A stretch of 64,000 bases of DNA from assembly GCA_002335865.1 (NCBI GenBank), contig DDCY01000015.1:13555-77554 (forward strand). Reading direction: 5' to 3'. The notes under the pieces were generated by a model. It worked only from the letters and a program-made list of their open reading frames with translations. It was not told where the DNA came from and made no database searches. This document shows positions 47,213 through 56,929 of the stretch, one piece after another. How positions within the stretch are numbered: the first letter of the stretch is position 1; each line of letters opens with the position of its first letter. Position numbers and translations under genes: made by a program. The stretch is from Saprospiraceae bacterium UBA1994 (GTDB taxonomy: Bacteria > Bacteroidota > Bacteroidia > Chitinophagales > Saprospiraceae).

Positions 47213-48229
47213 CTAATCCGTTATAAACGGATAATCTTCTTGAACATAATTGTTATCATACAGCTCAGATGCTAAAGGTAGATCAGATTCGTCGGCAAAT
47301 TTGACTGCTGCTGCTATCTCATCAATAATAGTATTCTCTATCTTTTCAATTTCTTCAATAGTCGCTATTTTGCCTTTGATCATTTTGTCTTTTATGATTT
47401 CAATTGGATCGAGTGCCTTGTATTTATTCAGCTCATCTTTGGTACGATACTTGGCTGGATCAGAAACTGAATGCCCTCTATATCTATATGTCTTTATCTC
47501 TAAGAAATATGGTCCTTTACCAGATCTAATATGCTTTGCTGCCTTCTCTACTGCTATATGCACTGCCTCAGGATCCATACCATCAACAGCTTCACTGGGC
47601 ATATCGAATGCAGATCCAATCTTAAATAAATCAGTAACATTACTAGTACGCTCTACTGAAGTACCCATAGCGTACTGGTTGTTCTCTACTATATATAGTA
47701 CTGGTATTTTCCATGTCATAGCCATATTGAACGACTCGTATAATGCTCCTTGTCTTGCAGCACCATCACCAAATATAGTTACACAAAGATTACTTGTACC
47801 TCTGTAAGATTCAGCCATAGCTATACCCGTACCAATAGGAATCTGAGCCCCTACTATTCCATTGCCACCAAAGTAATTGTGCTCCTTAGAGAAAAAATGC
47901 ATACTGCCACCTTTACCACCAACACAGCCAGTTCCTTTGCCGAATAGCTCAGCCATACAAGAATTAGAGTCCATACCTCTACCTAGTGCTATACCATGCT
48001 GTCTGTAGGCAGTTACTATTTTATCACCATCTTGCAGTGCGCTCTCCATACCTGCAGAGATAGCTTCTTGACCTATATATACATGACAAAAACCTCTAAT
48101 CTTCTGCAATGAATATGCCTTTAGAGTAGCTTCTTCAAACTTTCTAATTCTGTACATATTCTCATACCATCCAAGGTATGTCGCTTTGCTAAACTTTGAC
48201 TTTATTGCATTTTTTGTAGCTACTGCCAT
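47213..48229 (-). CDS. pdhA: Pyruvate dehydrogenase E1 component, alpha subunit
   Basis: The product has 338 residues. It is the thiamine diphosphate-binding half of the alpha2beta2 E1 that decarboxylates pyruvate. The ThDP motif begins at GDGAARQGALYESFNMA and ends IVENNQYAMGTS. Other conserved parts are IGQEAISAGMESAL, YRQHGIALGRGM and TYRYRGHSVSDPAKYR, the phosphorylation-loop region. The beta subunit gene pdhB is not next to it; the neighbour upstream is recF, divergent. It is thus a separate transcription unit with its own terminator. Confidence 0.95.
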   Translation of the reverse strand: MAVATKNAIKSKFSKATYLGWYENMYRIRKFEEATLKAYSLQKIRGFCHVYIGQEAISAGMESALQDGDKIVTAYRQHGIALGRGMDSNSCMAELFGKGTGCVGGKGGSMHFFSKEHNYFGGNGIVGAQIPIGTGIAMAESYRGTSNLCVTIFGDGAARQGALYESFNMAMTWKIPVLYIVENNQYAMGTSVERTSNVTDLFKIGSAFDMPSEAVDGMDPEAVHIAVEKAAKHIRSGKGPYFLEIKTYRYRGHSVSDPAKYRTKDELNKYKALDPIEIIKDKMIKGKIATIEEIEKIENTIIDEIAAAVKFADESDLPLASELYDNNYVQEDYPFITD

Positions 48230-48480
48230 CTATCGTTAATTTTTATAATTGTCATTATCATTAATCTATTCCTATATCTCCTAATAGAATTCGATATATC
48301 CCTACACACCGCAATTATTAGGCCGTGAAAATACAACATTGATCAATTATATTGTTGATACAATTAGGAAAATATGTATTAGAGTTACATGTACTTCTTA
48401 CTATTCATAATATATACTGACTCTTATATCGTGATTAGACGCTAGCTTAGTATCTTTAGATTTTAAAAATATATCTTATC

Positions 48481-49596
48481 GTGCACATATCCAGCCTCTC
48501 TCTCACTAATTACAAGAACTATACTTCGCAGGTATATGATCTGCACAATAAACTCAATCTTGTAGTTGGTCTCAATGGTGCAGGCAAAACCAACTTATTG
48601 GATGCAGTATACTATACATGTATAGGTAAAAGCTACCTATCTACCACGGACCGTTACAATATTCGCAAAGGTGAGAACTTCCTTCGTCTCGAAGGGATAT
48701 TCTACAATAATGATCAAGAGAAAAACAATATCGCTATAACAGTAGAGAAGGATAAAAAAAAGACCATCAAGTCTGATGGCAAAAATTACAAACGAATATC
48801 TGAGCATGTAGGCAACTATCCTTGCGTAATGATTTCACCCACAGATGTCCATGGTCTGCTCGATGCCAGTGAAGAACGACGAAAATTTATCGATCAGTCC
48901 ATAACTCAATATGACAAAGACTATCTCCGTCAGTTGCTTGAATATAACAAACTTCTTAAACAGCGTAACGCATTACTTAAACTATTTGCCGAACAAAAAT
49001 CATATAACAAACTGCTAATCAATACGATATCTGAAAAAATGGAACGCCCAGCCCAAAAGATACATGAGGCGCGGAAAACTTTTGTGGATCGTATATCTAG
49101 TCAATTTAGCGCTACCTATAAGCATATATCTGAGGATAAGGAACAGGCTAGAATAGAATACAAAAGCAGTCTACATGATACACCTTTCTTACAATCGTTA
49201 TCTGAGAGCAATAATCGAGATCGTATTTTGCAACGTACTACCAAGGGGATACATAAAGATGATCTCAAGTTTATCATGAATGATGATCAACTCAAAGTCT
49301 ACGCGTCTCAAGGACAATTAAAGTCATTTATCATGGCATTAAAACTGAGTCAATACAAGATAATTCAAAGCGTCCATAAAAACACTCCAATTCTACTCTT
49401 AGACGATATATTCGACAAACTTGATCAAGAAAGGGTTAAATTTATCATAGACATTCTACTAAAAGAAGACTACGGTCAAATATTCATTTCAGACACTAAT
49501 CTCTATCGTGTAGAAAATATATTACAGATCCTTGAAACTAATTATCATAAATTTGTGATTGAAAGTACAGAATCTATCTCCTTAGAAAAACATTAG
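48481..49596 (+). CDS. recF: DNA replication and repair protein RecF
   Basis: The product has 371 residues and begins with GTG. The SMC-like ATPase has Walker A GLNGAGKT (30-37), the ABC signature region YASQGQLKSF, and Walker B PILLLDDIFDKLD. RecF loads RecA at gaps with RecO and RecR. The DUF721 gene starts with no gap after its TAG, a common pairing in this phylum. It is divergent from pdhA with 251 bases between; TATCTTTA at about 48451 is a weak -7 candidate. Confidence 0.95.
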   Translation: MHISSLSLTNYKNYTSQVYDLHNKLNLVVGLNGAGKTNLLDAVYYTCIGKSYLSTTDRYNIRKGENFLRLEGIFYNNDQEKNNIAITVEKDKKKTIKSDGKNYKRISEHVGNYPCVMISPTDVHGLLDASEERRKFIDQSITQYDKDYLRQLLEYNKLLKQRNALLKLFAEQKSYNKLLINTISEKMERPAQKIHEARKTFVDRISSQFSATYKHISEDKEQARIEYKSSLHDTPFLQSLSESNNRDRILQRTTKGIHKDDLKFIMNDDQLKVYASQGQLKSFIMALKLSQYKIIQSVHKNTPILLLDDIFDKLDQERVKFIIDILLKEDYGQIFISDTNLYRVENILQILETNYHKFVIESTESISLEKH

Positions 49597-49896
49597 ATGT
49601 TCCATAAAAAATACAACGATCGTAAAATATCTGAAGTACTTGATGAGTTTATTCAGAAAAACAAAAGGATACAGATTCATCATGAGCTCAAACTCATTCA
49701 AGATGCTTGGAAATCAGAAATGGGAGATATGATAAATGGATATACCAGCAAGTTTTTTATCAAGCATGGCAAATTAGAAATCACCCTTACTTCCGCACCT
49801 CTGAGAGCAGAACTAAGTATGTCAAAACCAAAGGTCATCAAACTACTAAATGAAAAAATAGGCTATCAAATTATCAAAGAAATCGTTTTTAGGTAA
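49597..49896 (+). CDS. DUF721 (DciA-like) protein
   Basis: The product has 99 residues. Residues about 30-95 fit the DUF721 fold: WKSEMGDMINGYTSKFFIKHGKLEI, then LRAELSMSKPKVIKLLNEKIG. DUF721 members related to DciA load the replicative helicase in bacteria lacking DnaC. The gene abuts recF with zero spacing, so translation is probably coupled. Bacteroidota commonly have this small form next to recF. Confidence 0.85.
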   Translation: MFHKKYNDRKISEVLDEFIQKNKRIQIHHELKLIQDAWKSEMGDMINGYTSKFFIKHGKLEITLTSAPLRAELSMSKPKVIKLLNEKIGYQIIKEIVFR

Positions 49897-49938
49897 AGTT
49901 AGAATATTCAAAAAGAGAATGATTCTATATTAAACGTT

Positions 49939-50454
49939 CTAGATATCTATAAGGCCTTCGGCTATTTCCAGCTGAACAATCATTTGATCTGGATCGATAC
50001 CCACTATTAAGGATTTGTGAAGCGGAATCAAAATTTCATTACCATCTGAGAGTGCTACACTGGCAAGTTCCTGCTGAGGCATTGATACCACATCAATGAC
50101 CTTACCAATGAGTTGATCGTCTTGGTCATGCATTGAAAACCCTTTGAGAACTGAAAAGTACAGTCCCGGTTTTTCTTTGATTTCCGGCAAATCTTTGATA
50201 GGAAGGTACAATGTGTTACCACTACATGACTTAGCATCTTGAGGATTATCGAAGCCTTCAATTTTAATAAGAGTATCGTGAGTTTCTTCTATATATTGTA
50301 CAAAGTATGGAATATAATGAGCTCCTCTTTTGAGAAAAAATACCTTATTTTTTTTGAGTACCTGAAGGATCTCATCTTCACAACTGAACTTAAGCTTACC
50401 GCTAATTCCAAAAGGTTTACCAAGCTTCCCTATCTCCACAAAGTCCTTAAGCAT
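49939..50454 (-). CDS. rimM: Ribosome maturation factor RimM
   Basis: The product has 171 residues. The N-terminal RimM domain starts IGKLGKPFGISGKLKFSCE, and the C-terminal PRC barrel includes LIGKVIDVVSMPQQELA and ILIPLHKSLIVGID. RimM helps assemble the 30S head near S19. The usual neighbours rpsP and trmD are not adjacent here. It converges with DUF721. The next gene upstream on the same strand is 15 bases away. Confidence 0.93.
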   Translation of the reverse strand: MLKDFVEIGKLGKPFGISGKLKFSCEDEILQVLKKNKVFFLKRGAHYIPYFVQYIEETHDTLIKIEGFDNPQDAKSCSGNTLYLPIKDLPEIKEKPGLYFSVLKGFSMHDQDDQLIGKVIDVVSMPQQELASVALSDGNEILIPLHKSLIVGIDPDQMIVQLEIAEGLIDI

Positions 50455-50468
50455 AATTCATATGTTGT

Positions 50469-51206
50469 TTAATAATATTCTACTAATGACTGCGAAAGTA
50501 CAAAGCCTTCTTCTGCTCTATCCAATATCTCAATACTAGTATCACCATTTTGAGTACACAAGACAACCATTTCTTTACTGATAAGACCTACACCTTTCGA
50601 ATATATTTCTTTCACATATCTCTTCTCAATAGAGTTTTCGCTATCAGCCAAAATAATTTCAGTGCAATTCTCATATTGTACACCATATATGTTTACAATA
50701 CTCTCAATAGCTATTACCTCAGAATCCCAATTTTTATAGACTTCTATCGATTCACCTCCAACATTAACAATTATTGATTCGTCAAAAAACTGATTTCCAT
50801 CCCACTTTTGACCCAAAGAAGTTGGAATCAGCAATTTAACAAAACGCAAATTCTCCTCAGTCCTTGTCGCTTTATTATCAATGAAACTTGCAGAATATAT
50901 ATCTGTTACACTCCATTGATCAGCTGGAGTTCTTTTAAATGATCTCTCGATAATGTATAAATCAATATCTCCTGTCGTTACAAATTTATCTGTGATTGTC
51001 TCTTTCACAAAACCTTTCAAAGTATCTACTGTACTTAATTGCTTGTTGAACACTACACTATCAGTCAGATAAACCCAAGTTCGATCAACCTCTAAAGGGT
51101 AAAAATCCTTTTCTAATTCTAAATTTATTGGTGCTATTGACTTCTCTTTACAAGATGAAAAAAACACAAGAAATACACTAAATAATATTAAGAAATATTG
51201 TTTCAT
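50469..51206 (-). CDS. Lipoprotein of unknown function
   Basis: The product has 245 residues with a lipobox VFFSSC at Cys19. The mature part has alternating strands such as VDRTWVYLTDSVV and KRYVKEIYSKGVGLISKEM, like small beta-rich Bacteroidota lipoproteins. No motif points to a function. The stop is 14 bases before the rimM start codon, but nothing links the roles. Confidence that it is a real gene comes from length and signal sequence. Confidence 0.7.
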   Translation of the reverse strand: MKQYFLILFSVFLVFFSSCKEKSIAPINLELEKDFYPLEVDRTWVYLTDSVVFNKQLSTVDTLKGFVKETITDKFVTTGDIDLYIIERSFKRTPADQWSVTDIYSASFIDNKATRTEENLRFVKLLIPTSLGQKWDGNQFFDESIIVNVGGESIEVYKNWDSEVIAIESIVNIYGVQYENCTEIILADSENSIEKRYVKEIYSKGVGLISKEMVVLCTQNGDTSIEILDRAEEGFVLSQSLVEYY

Positions 51207-51273
51207 TTTGACTGCACTTTAAATTGAAAATGGCATCAGCAACACATAATGGAACGTATCACAACATTGATTA

Positions 51274-52368
51274 TTACAAACTTCTATTGATTATTCCTCC
51301 TCCCACTACATCGTCACCTTCATAAAAGACAGCCGATTGTCCAGGAGCGATTCCTTTTACATTTGAGAAGAACTCAACTTCCATCTGATCGCCTTGTTGT
51401 ACAATCTTACTCAACGTGCCCGAACTATTATACCTTACTTGTGTAATAAACTCTGAATAATCTTTGATTTCCGCGTACTTCTGCATATTGAGTTGACCAA
51501 CATACATTCCGTTTCGCATTAAATCTTCTACATCTCCAAGTACCACAGTATTAGTTTCTGGTCTAATCTCTGTAACATATACGGGCTTACCAAAACCTTT
51601 ACCCAGTCCCTTTCTCTGTCCGATTGTAAAAAATGGATACCCTTCGTGTTCTCCTATTACTTCGCCTGTCGTATTGACAAATAATCCACCAGCTACTCTC
51701 TCCTCCAGTCCATCTACCCTACGCTTTAGAAAACCTCGATAATCATTATCCGGCACAAAGCATATTTCATAACTCTCTGCTTTCTTTGACAATGCCTCAT
51801 GCCCCCAATCTTTTGCCATCTGCCGGATCTCTGTCTTAGTGTATCCACCCAAAGGAAAATTTGATCTAGATAGGCATTCTTGGTCTAATCCCCAGAGCAC
51901 GTATGACTGATCCTTACGATCATCTTTACCTTTAGTAATGAATAACCTACTGTTTTTCTCTTTAATATCAGCATAGTGCCCAGTTGCAATAAATTCGCAA
52001 TCCATTGCATCTGCCCTTTTAATCAATGCATTCCATTTTATATGCGTATTGCAAAGCACACAAGGATTTGGTGTCCGACCAGCTATGTACTCTTCCACAA
52101 AATTATCTATCACATAATCACCAAATTCCTCACGAATATCTACAATAAAGTGATGGAAGCCCATTTTCACCGCTACCTCTCTAGCATCATTGATAGAATC
52201 TAAACTACAGCATCCTGTTTCTTTCTTTGAAGATCCACTAGATGCATAATCCCATGTTTTCATGGTGATACCTACTACCTCATATCCTTCTTCATGAAGC
52301 ATCATAGCTGCTACAGTGCTATCAATACCCCCACTCATCGCTACTAGGACTCTTCCTTTTTTACTCAT
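51274..52368 (-). CDS. mnmA: tRNA-uridine 2-sulfurtransferase MnmA
   Basis: The product has 364 residues. It forms 2-thiouridine at wobble position 34 of tRNA Lys, Glu and Gln. The PP-loop is MSGGIDST (11-18). Catalytic cysteines are Cys105 in NPCVLCNTHIKW and Cys202 in YEICFVPD, and an additional pair GCC occurs at about 51-53. The C-terminal end contains the beta-barrel with YNSSGTLSKI. MnmD at 60.9 kb acts later on the same nucleoside. Confidence 0.96.
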   Translation of the reverse strand: MSKKGRVLVAMSGGIDSTVAAMMLHEEGYEVVGITMKTWDYASSGSSKKETGCCSLDSINDAREVAVKMGFHHFIVDIREEFGDYVIDNFVEEYIAGRTPNPCVLCNTHIKWNALIKRADAMDCEFIATGHYADIKEKNSRLFITKGKDDRKDQSYVLWGLDQECLSRSNFPLGGYTKTEIRQMAKDWGHEALSKKAESYEICFVPDNDYRGFLKRRVDGLEERVAGGLFVNTTGEVIGEHEGYPFFTIGQRKGLGKGFGKPVYVTEIRPETNTVVLGDVEDLMRNGMYVGQLNMQKYAEIKDYSEFITQVRYNSSGTLSKIVQQGDQMEVEFFSNVKGIAPGQSAVFYEGDDVVGGGIINRSL

Positions 52369-52400
52369 TATGCTACTAATATGTTATTATAAAAATTATG

Positions 52401-52408
52401 CAAAGATA
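52401..52408 (-). promoter_or_regulatory. -7 promoter box of mnmA
   Basis: CAAAGATA on the plus strand reads TATCTTTG on the minus strand, an exact TAnnTTTG match, 33 bases before the mnmA start. No -33 element was found at the usual distance. Confidence 0.4.
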
Positions 52409-52460
52409 AGGCAAATAGCTCTGAAATGTTCACTGAGAGTACGCTAGTTGTTGGGTAAAT

Positions 52461-53117
52461 CTAACTTCTCCAGATAATAGGAAAGAGCAGAAGCATCAAC
52501 CCGCAAATCATAAGGTCTATTGCAGCTAATATTAAGATATCTCCGCCAACTAATGTATCTACCATAAGCGCCATAGATACTGCTGTAATCTTGATCAGTA
52601 ATAGGATCACTGGCAACACTAAAGGCAATGCCATAACACTCATGATAGTAGTACCTCCTCTATCTATACCTGACAGTGCCGCTATAAATGTAAATATACA
52701 TGACAAACCTAAAGCACCTAATAAAGCACCTTGAGTGAATAGACTCCAATTCACTATAGGGTTCAAAGTGAATATGGTGAGTAAGAGGATTACCAATGCT
52801 ATGATTACTACTATAAATATGAAGTTATAAATCAACTTAGCAAGAATCAACTCTAAGGGATCGAATAGCGTATAATAATGCAAATAAGTCTCTTTATTTT
52901 CTTGAACGAAACTTTTAGCTACTGCATTGATTCCGGAAAAAATCACAATTATCCAGAGCAAGACATTCCATTGAAATGCACCTAAAGTATTGAAAGACTT
53001 GAAGATAATAAACACCGTACAGGCAGCAAATAACAATACACCAAAAAGTGCATATGATTGCCTGAATTCTAAATCAAATTCCTTTTTAATCAAAGTGTAG
53101 AGATGTGATAGATTCAT
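52461..53117 (-). CDS. CcmB-like haem exporter / ABC membrane subunit
   Basis: The product has 218 residues from the ATG at 53117 and six hydrophobic helices. The N-terminus LIKKEFDLEFRQSYALFGVLLF and the SFVQENKETYLHYYTL loop match the CcmB family, which with CcmA/C delivers haem for cytochrome c biogenesis. A start at 53189 would add 24 residues with no hydrophobic function. No ccmA or ccmC gene is adjacent, so its partners lie elsewhere. The cytochrome-like proteins at 14.1 and 57.1 kb would need such a route. Confidence 0.85.
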   Translation of the reverse strand: MNLSHLYTLIKKEFDLEFRQSYALFGVLLFAACTVFIIFKSFNTLGAFQWNVLLWIIVIFSGINAVAKSFVQENKETYLHYYTLFDPLELILAKLIYNFIFIVVIIALVILLLTIFTLNPIVNWSLFTQGALLGALGLSCIFTFIAALSGIDRGGTTIMSVMALPLVLPVILLLIKITAVSMALMVDTLVGGDILILAAIDLMICGLMLLLFPIIWRS

Positions 53118-53312
53118 ATTAGATGTAAATATAGCACAATACAAATAATACTTATTTAAAATATAAGAAGTGAAATGTGCATCAAACAAAACACATTATT
53201 TTACCATAACATAATAATTTTAAATTACTTATACATTACATTTAATTGTAATATTTAGTATTTTTGTCATGTAGTACTATTCTCACGGCTACAACAAAAA
53301 ATAAAACCAGAA

Positions 53313-54527
53313 ATGCTCAAATCGATTTTAACATTAGGAATGATCTGTATTCAAATCACTTTGATGACCGCAGCAGGTAAAAATTTCCATACAGTAAAAG
53401 CAATGTCGGGAGACGGCGTGTATTCACTATTGCGTAGATATCATTTGAGTAGCTATTCTTGCAACATTGATAGATTCTATGAGATCAACAAACTTGACAA
53501 GAAAGCATCTTTGCTGACTGGCAAGAAATATAAGTTACCTGTTGAGATCTATAGTTATAATGGCACGAGCATTAGATCTACAATCAATTTAGACGATTGG
53601 GAAACAGCAGTACAAATTCAACAATATAATGAGGCTATCTTTAAACTAGGGGTAAGAAAGACGCATTATAGAGAAAGCAGAATCTTATGGGTACCTTATC
53701 ACTTGTTAGAGTGTAAAGCATCGAAAGCCAAAATACCAGAAAATAATAAGAAAATTGGAGGGAAAGAAAAAGCTAAGTATTTTAAAAAGAAAGGAACAAT
53801 AACAGAAAAGTTATTTGGTAATGAATATAAAAATGTAAAAATACTAGATAATCAACTTAAAAATGAAGTATACTATGTGGTAAGCGGGCACGGAGGTCCT
53901 GACCCGGGAGCTTGTTGTACTAGTACTGAATCTATGATGTGCGAAGATGAATATGCGTATGATGTAGCATTAAGACTCACTCGTAATCTTATGCAACATG
54001 GAGCTACAGTGCATATGATCATTCAAGATAATGATGGTATTCGTGACGAAGAACTTTTAGATTGCGATAAAGATGAGAAATGCATGGGCACGGCCCAAAT
54101 TCCACTCAATCAAAAAAAGAGACTTCACCAAAGAGCGGCAGCTATCAATAAGCTCCATAAAAAATATAAGAAGAAAGGATATAAAACTCAGAAAGCAATC
54201 ATGATTCACATAGATTCTCGAAGTGAATCCAAAAGTCAAGATGTCTTCTTCTATCACTGGGGCAAAAGCAAGACTAGCAAAAAACTTGCTTATGACTTAC
54301 AATCTACTTTTAAAGCAAAATATAAAAAATTTCAGAAAAATAGAGGATATCATGGCTACGTAGCAGAAAGAGGACTATACATGTTACGTAATACTGCTCC
54401 ATCAGCTGTATTTGTAGAGTTAGCCAACATACGAAACAAAAATGATCATAAAAGATTAATGTATAAGACTAACAGACAAGCATTGGCCAATTGGTTATTT
54501 GAAGGAATGACTGGCGTCAAATCATAA
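53313..54527 (+). CDS. N-acetylmuramoyl-L-alanine amidase (Amidase_3 type)
   Basis: The product has 404 residues with a signal peptide (LTLGMICIQITLMTAAG). A LysM-like region (about 25-75, TVKAMSGDGVYSLLRRY) is followed by a basic linker and the amidase_3 domain. Zinc ligands are His193 in SGHGGPDPGA, a Glu in MCEDEYAYD, and His in IMIHIDSRS, with catalytic Glu in FVELANIRN. A cysteine-rich insertion CCTSTESMMC lies beside the first ligand. It cuts the bond between MurNAc and stem peptide and is probably involved in cell-wall remodelling. Confidence 0.88.
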   Translation: MLKSILTLGMICIQITLMTAAGKNFHTVKAMSGDGVYSLLRRYHLSSYSCNIDRFYEINKLDKKASLLTGKKYKLPVEIYSYNGTSIRSTINLDDWETAVQIQQYNEAIFKLGVRKTHYRESRILWVPYHLLECKASKAKIPENNKKIGGKEKAKYFKKKGTITEKLFGNEYKNVKILDNQLKNEVYYVVSGHGGPDPGACCTSTESMMCEDEYAYDVALRLTRNLMQHGATVHMIIQDNDGIRDEELLDCDKDEKCMGTAQIPLNQKKRLHQRAAAINKLHKKYKKKGYKTQKAIMIHIDSRSESKSQDVFFYHWGKSKTSKKLAYDLQSTFKAKYKKFQKNRGYHGYVAERGLYMLRNTAPSAVFVELANIRNKNDHKRLMYKTNRQALANWLFEGMTGVKS

Positions 54528-54554
54528 AACAGAATATAAATTTGTACCTTATCC

Positions 54555-54588
54555 AAGGCTCTTGACACAATCAAGGGCCTTTTTTTTG
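54555..54588 (+). terminator. Terminator of the amidase gene
   Basis: AAGGCTCTTGA (54555-54565) pairs with TCAAGGGCCTT (54571-54581), one T-G wobble, followed by a run of T to 54587. It lies 28 bases after the stop. Confidence 0.85.
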
Positions 54589-54890
54589 TTCTAGAGTCCC
54601 ATAGAAATGCGCTATTTACATATTAGAACATCTTTTAGTAAATCATAACTAGAAAAATATAACAAATCGTATTAAACTCATTTAAATATTACAAGTTCAA
54701 TACTTCGTAAATGGCAAACCAAAAAGATGTTAAAATTTTTTACGATTTTTAGAAAAGAATTCTTGTCCTAGTTTAGTGTAACAGGTTTCTATCAAATTTA
54801 ATAGCATGATGAAATGGCTAAAGAATTGTGAATTAAAGTTTATCTAGAAAAAAATCTATCACAACATTAGACACCTCTGAGGTCGATTGA
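54589..54890. other. Gene-free region before the TolB-like lipoprotein gene
   Basis: I see no coding frame, RNA gene or repeat in these 302 bases. It should contain the promoter for the next gene, of which only the -7 box at its end is recognisable. Confidence 0.4.
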
Positions 54891-54898
54891 TATATTTG
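54891..54898 (+). promoter_or_regulatory. -7 promoter box next to a GTG start
   Basis: TATATTTG ends five bases before the GTG at 54904, so the transcript would begin at or near the start codon. This is the second such near-leaderless arrangement in the window. Confidence 0.45.
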
Positions 54899-54903
54899 CT
54901 AAA

Positions 54904-55851
54904 GTGAAAAATATCATCTTCATAACTCTAGCAAACATCTGTATTTTATTCATTGGATGTAAATCGGAATCCGATCCATCTCAGCTCCGTATTGCTTACA
55001 ATGTACTAGTCGATCCTAATTCGGATGACTACGACATATTCCTCATGGATCTGGACGGTAAAAATTCAACAAACATATCCAACAACGAATGTATCGATTG
55101 GGTGTATAGCGCATATAATGATAAGCTCTATATAATATCTGACAGAGACACTTGCACTCGATGTTATTTCTTGTACGAAACCGATACTAAGGGTACTTAC
55201 TGGAATAAGATAAGTAAGACATTAATCCAAGACAGTTGGGTATCCGTAAGAGCTGAAGGTACAGAGCTTATCATCAAGCCAGCAGGAACTGCATACGAGA
55301 TTTTTCAGATTATAGATTTACAGGGAAATATACTTTCTACGGTAGATCCAAAAATGGATTACTTTAACGACCCCTGCTTTTCACCAGATGGAAGCAGTAT
55401 CATTTTTAGAGGATACAATGGAGACATAAGTAGATCTAATGAAGCAGAACTCTATAGCTTTAACCTAACATCACAAGAGAAGAAAAAAATAACAAATTAT
55501 CCACCCAATACTTCTACATTTGGCAATTTCCAATACTATGCTGGTCCCCCGAGATGGAGTCCGAAATATGGTAAGATAACATACTCATCTAGTAGTAATA
55601 ATCATTCTAGAATAAAAGCCATTGACACAATAAAAATAAAACCTAAAAGCCTCACTGGACATAATATAAAATCAATTTGGCATGACATATCTCCTGATGG
55701 CAGATATCTCACATTTGACGGCCAGCTTGACTTCAAAGCAGACAGTGCTTCATCTGACATTTTCATCATTGACTTCGATCTTCGCAGTGCAACAAAGCTG
55801 ACTATCGGAAACGGATACAAGCAAGGGCCAGTATTTGTACATGAAAAATAG
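54904..55851 (+). CDS. TolB-like beta-propeller lipoprotein
   Basis: The product has 315 residues with a lipobox LFIGC at Cys19. The rest has WD40-like/TolB blades: DPNSDDYDIFLMDLDGKNS, PCFSPDGSSIIFRGY, PPRWSPKYGKITYSS, and ISPDGRYLTFDGQL. Such propellers bind proteins or peptides and often report on cell-envelope state; the partner is unknown. The start is GTG. It ends six bases before the convergent nucleotidyltransferase gene. Confidence 0.8.
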   Translation: MKNIIFITLANICILFIGCKSESDPSQLRIAYNVLVDPNSDDYDIFLMDLDGKNSTNISNNECIDWVYSAYNDKLYIISDRDTCTRCYFLYETDTKGTYWNKISKTLIQDSWVSVRAEGTELIIKPAGTAYEIFQIIDLQGNILSTVDPKMDYFNDPCFSPDGSSIIFRGYNGDISRSNEAELYSFNLTSQEKKKITNYPPNTSTFGNFQYYAGPPRWSPKYGKITYSSSSNNHSRIKAIDTIKIKPKSLTGHNIKSIWHDISPDGRYLTFDGQLDFKADSASSDIFIIDFDLRSATKLTIGNGYKQGPVFVHEK

Positions 55852-55857
55852 TGCGTA

Positions 55858-56766
55858 TTACGCCCAAAGATCTATTGGATAAATACCTTCTTCTATCAGT
55901 TTATTGAGTTTATCAATAACTATAGGTCTGTCTTCTTGGTAGGTTACTCCAAACCATTTACTGGTAGTATCTAATATATTGACATTCAATAACTTATTTT
56001 GTATTAGCTCATCAATCAAAGCAGGAATATAAAATTCTGACTTTTCTTCTTCACCTCTTGCTTTAATAAACTTGTACAATGCATCTTCGCAATATTCAAA
56101 GTAGCTCGGATAGAATGCCCACATATTCATACTTACTAGCGTATCTTCGGCTAACTTGTAACTATGATCATCGTGTGGAAATATGATTACACCTTCTGTA
56201 TCTCTTTGTATCTTCTCACGTTCCACCACCTTGTCGAGGTTTCCATTTCCATCAGAATAGCATATTCCACGATTGACCGTACCGTGTTCTGACAAAGTAT
56301 TACTGAGATAATAAGCCACAACAGCGTAATCAGTATTATCACTTCCCTCATTGGCCTCAAAAAAGTCTATCAAGACCTTATATGCATTCTGCCCATAATA
56401 ATCATCAGCATTGATCACAGCAAATGGTCCATCGATATGGTCTTTTGCAACATATACCGCATGACCCGTTCCCCAAGGTTTTTGTCTATCCATTGGACAA
56501 CTTATACCTGCAGGAAGTCTATCTAATTCTTGACAAACAAATGCTACTTCTATCTTATCTCTAAACTTAGTTGTGAACGCCTCTTTAAAAGCCTCTTTGA
56601 AAGACTCTCTTATGACAAAAACTACTTTAGTAAATCCTGCATTAATAGCATCATAAATAGAATAATCAATAATCGTCTCACCACTAGGTCCAAATGCGTC
56701 CATTTGCTTAAGTCCACCATACCTCGATCCCATTCCCGCTGCCAAAACTAATAATGTTGCTTTCAT
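55858..56766 (-). CDS. Sugar-nucleotidyltransferase family protein
   Basis: The product has 302 residues of the GT-A-like nucleotidyltransferase fold. The nucleotide-binding loop is LAAGMGSRYGGLKQ (8-21), and FAVINADDYYG is the metal-binding Asp pair. Substrate residues include ERDTEGVIIFP-like and VSMNMWAFYPSYF. Relatives activate sugar phosphates with UTP, CTP or GTP, but the sugar cannot be decided from sequence. The absence of adjacent polysaccharide genes fits a cell-wall or housekeeping role. It shares a divergent promoter region with a dihaem peroxidase. Confidence 0.82.
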   Translation of the reverse strand: MKATLLVLAAGMGSRYGGLKQMDAFGPSGETIIDYSIYDAINAGFTKVVFVIRESFKEAFKEAFTTKFRDKIEVAFVCQELDRLPAGISCPMDRQKPWGTGHAVYVAKDHIDGPFAVINADDYYGQNAYKVLIDFFEANEGSDNTDYAVVAYYLSNTLSEHGTVNRGICYSDGNGNLDKVVEREKIQRDTEGVIIFPHDDHSYKLAEDTLVSMNMWAFYPSYFEYCEDALYKFIKARGEEEKSEFYIPALIDELIQNKLLNVNILDTTSKWFGVTYQEDRPIVIDKLNKLIEEGIYPIDLWA

Positions 56767-56864
56767 GTTATATTTATATTTATTGTAAATGTATTTTTTA
56801 TTGAATTAGTATGTCAAAAATATTGAATAGTCACATACCGAAAGTTTCTTATTAACTATGTTTG

Positions 56865-56872
56865 CAAAAATA
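56865..56872 (-). promoter_or_regulatory. -7 promoter box of the nucleotidyltransferase gene
   Basis: CAAAAATA on the plus strand reads TATTTTTG on the minus strand, an exact TAnnTTTG match, 99 bases before the start codon. Confidence 0.4.
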
Positions 56873-56929
56873 TAAGATATGATTAATAATCATTTATGAT
56901 CATTCATATATTTAGAATAAATTATTAAC

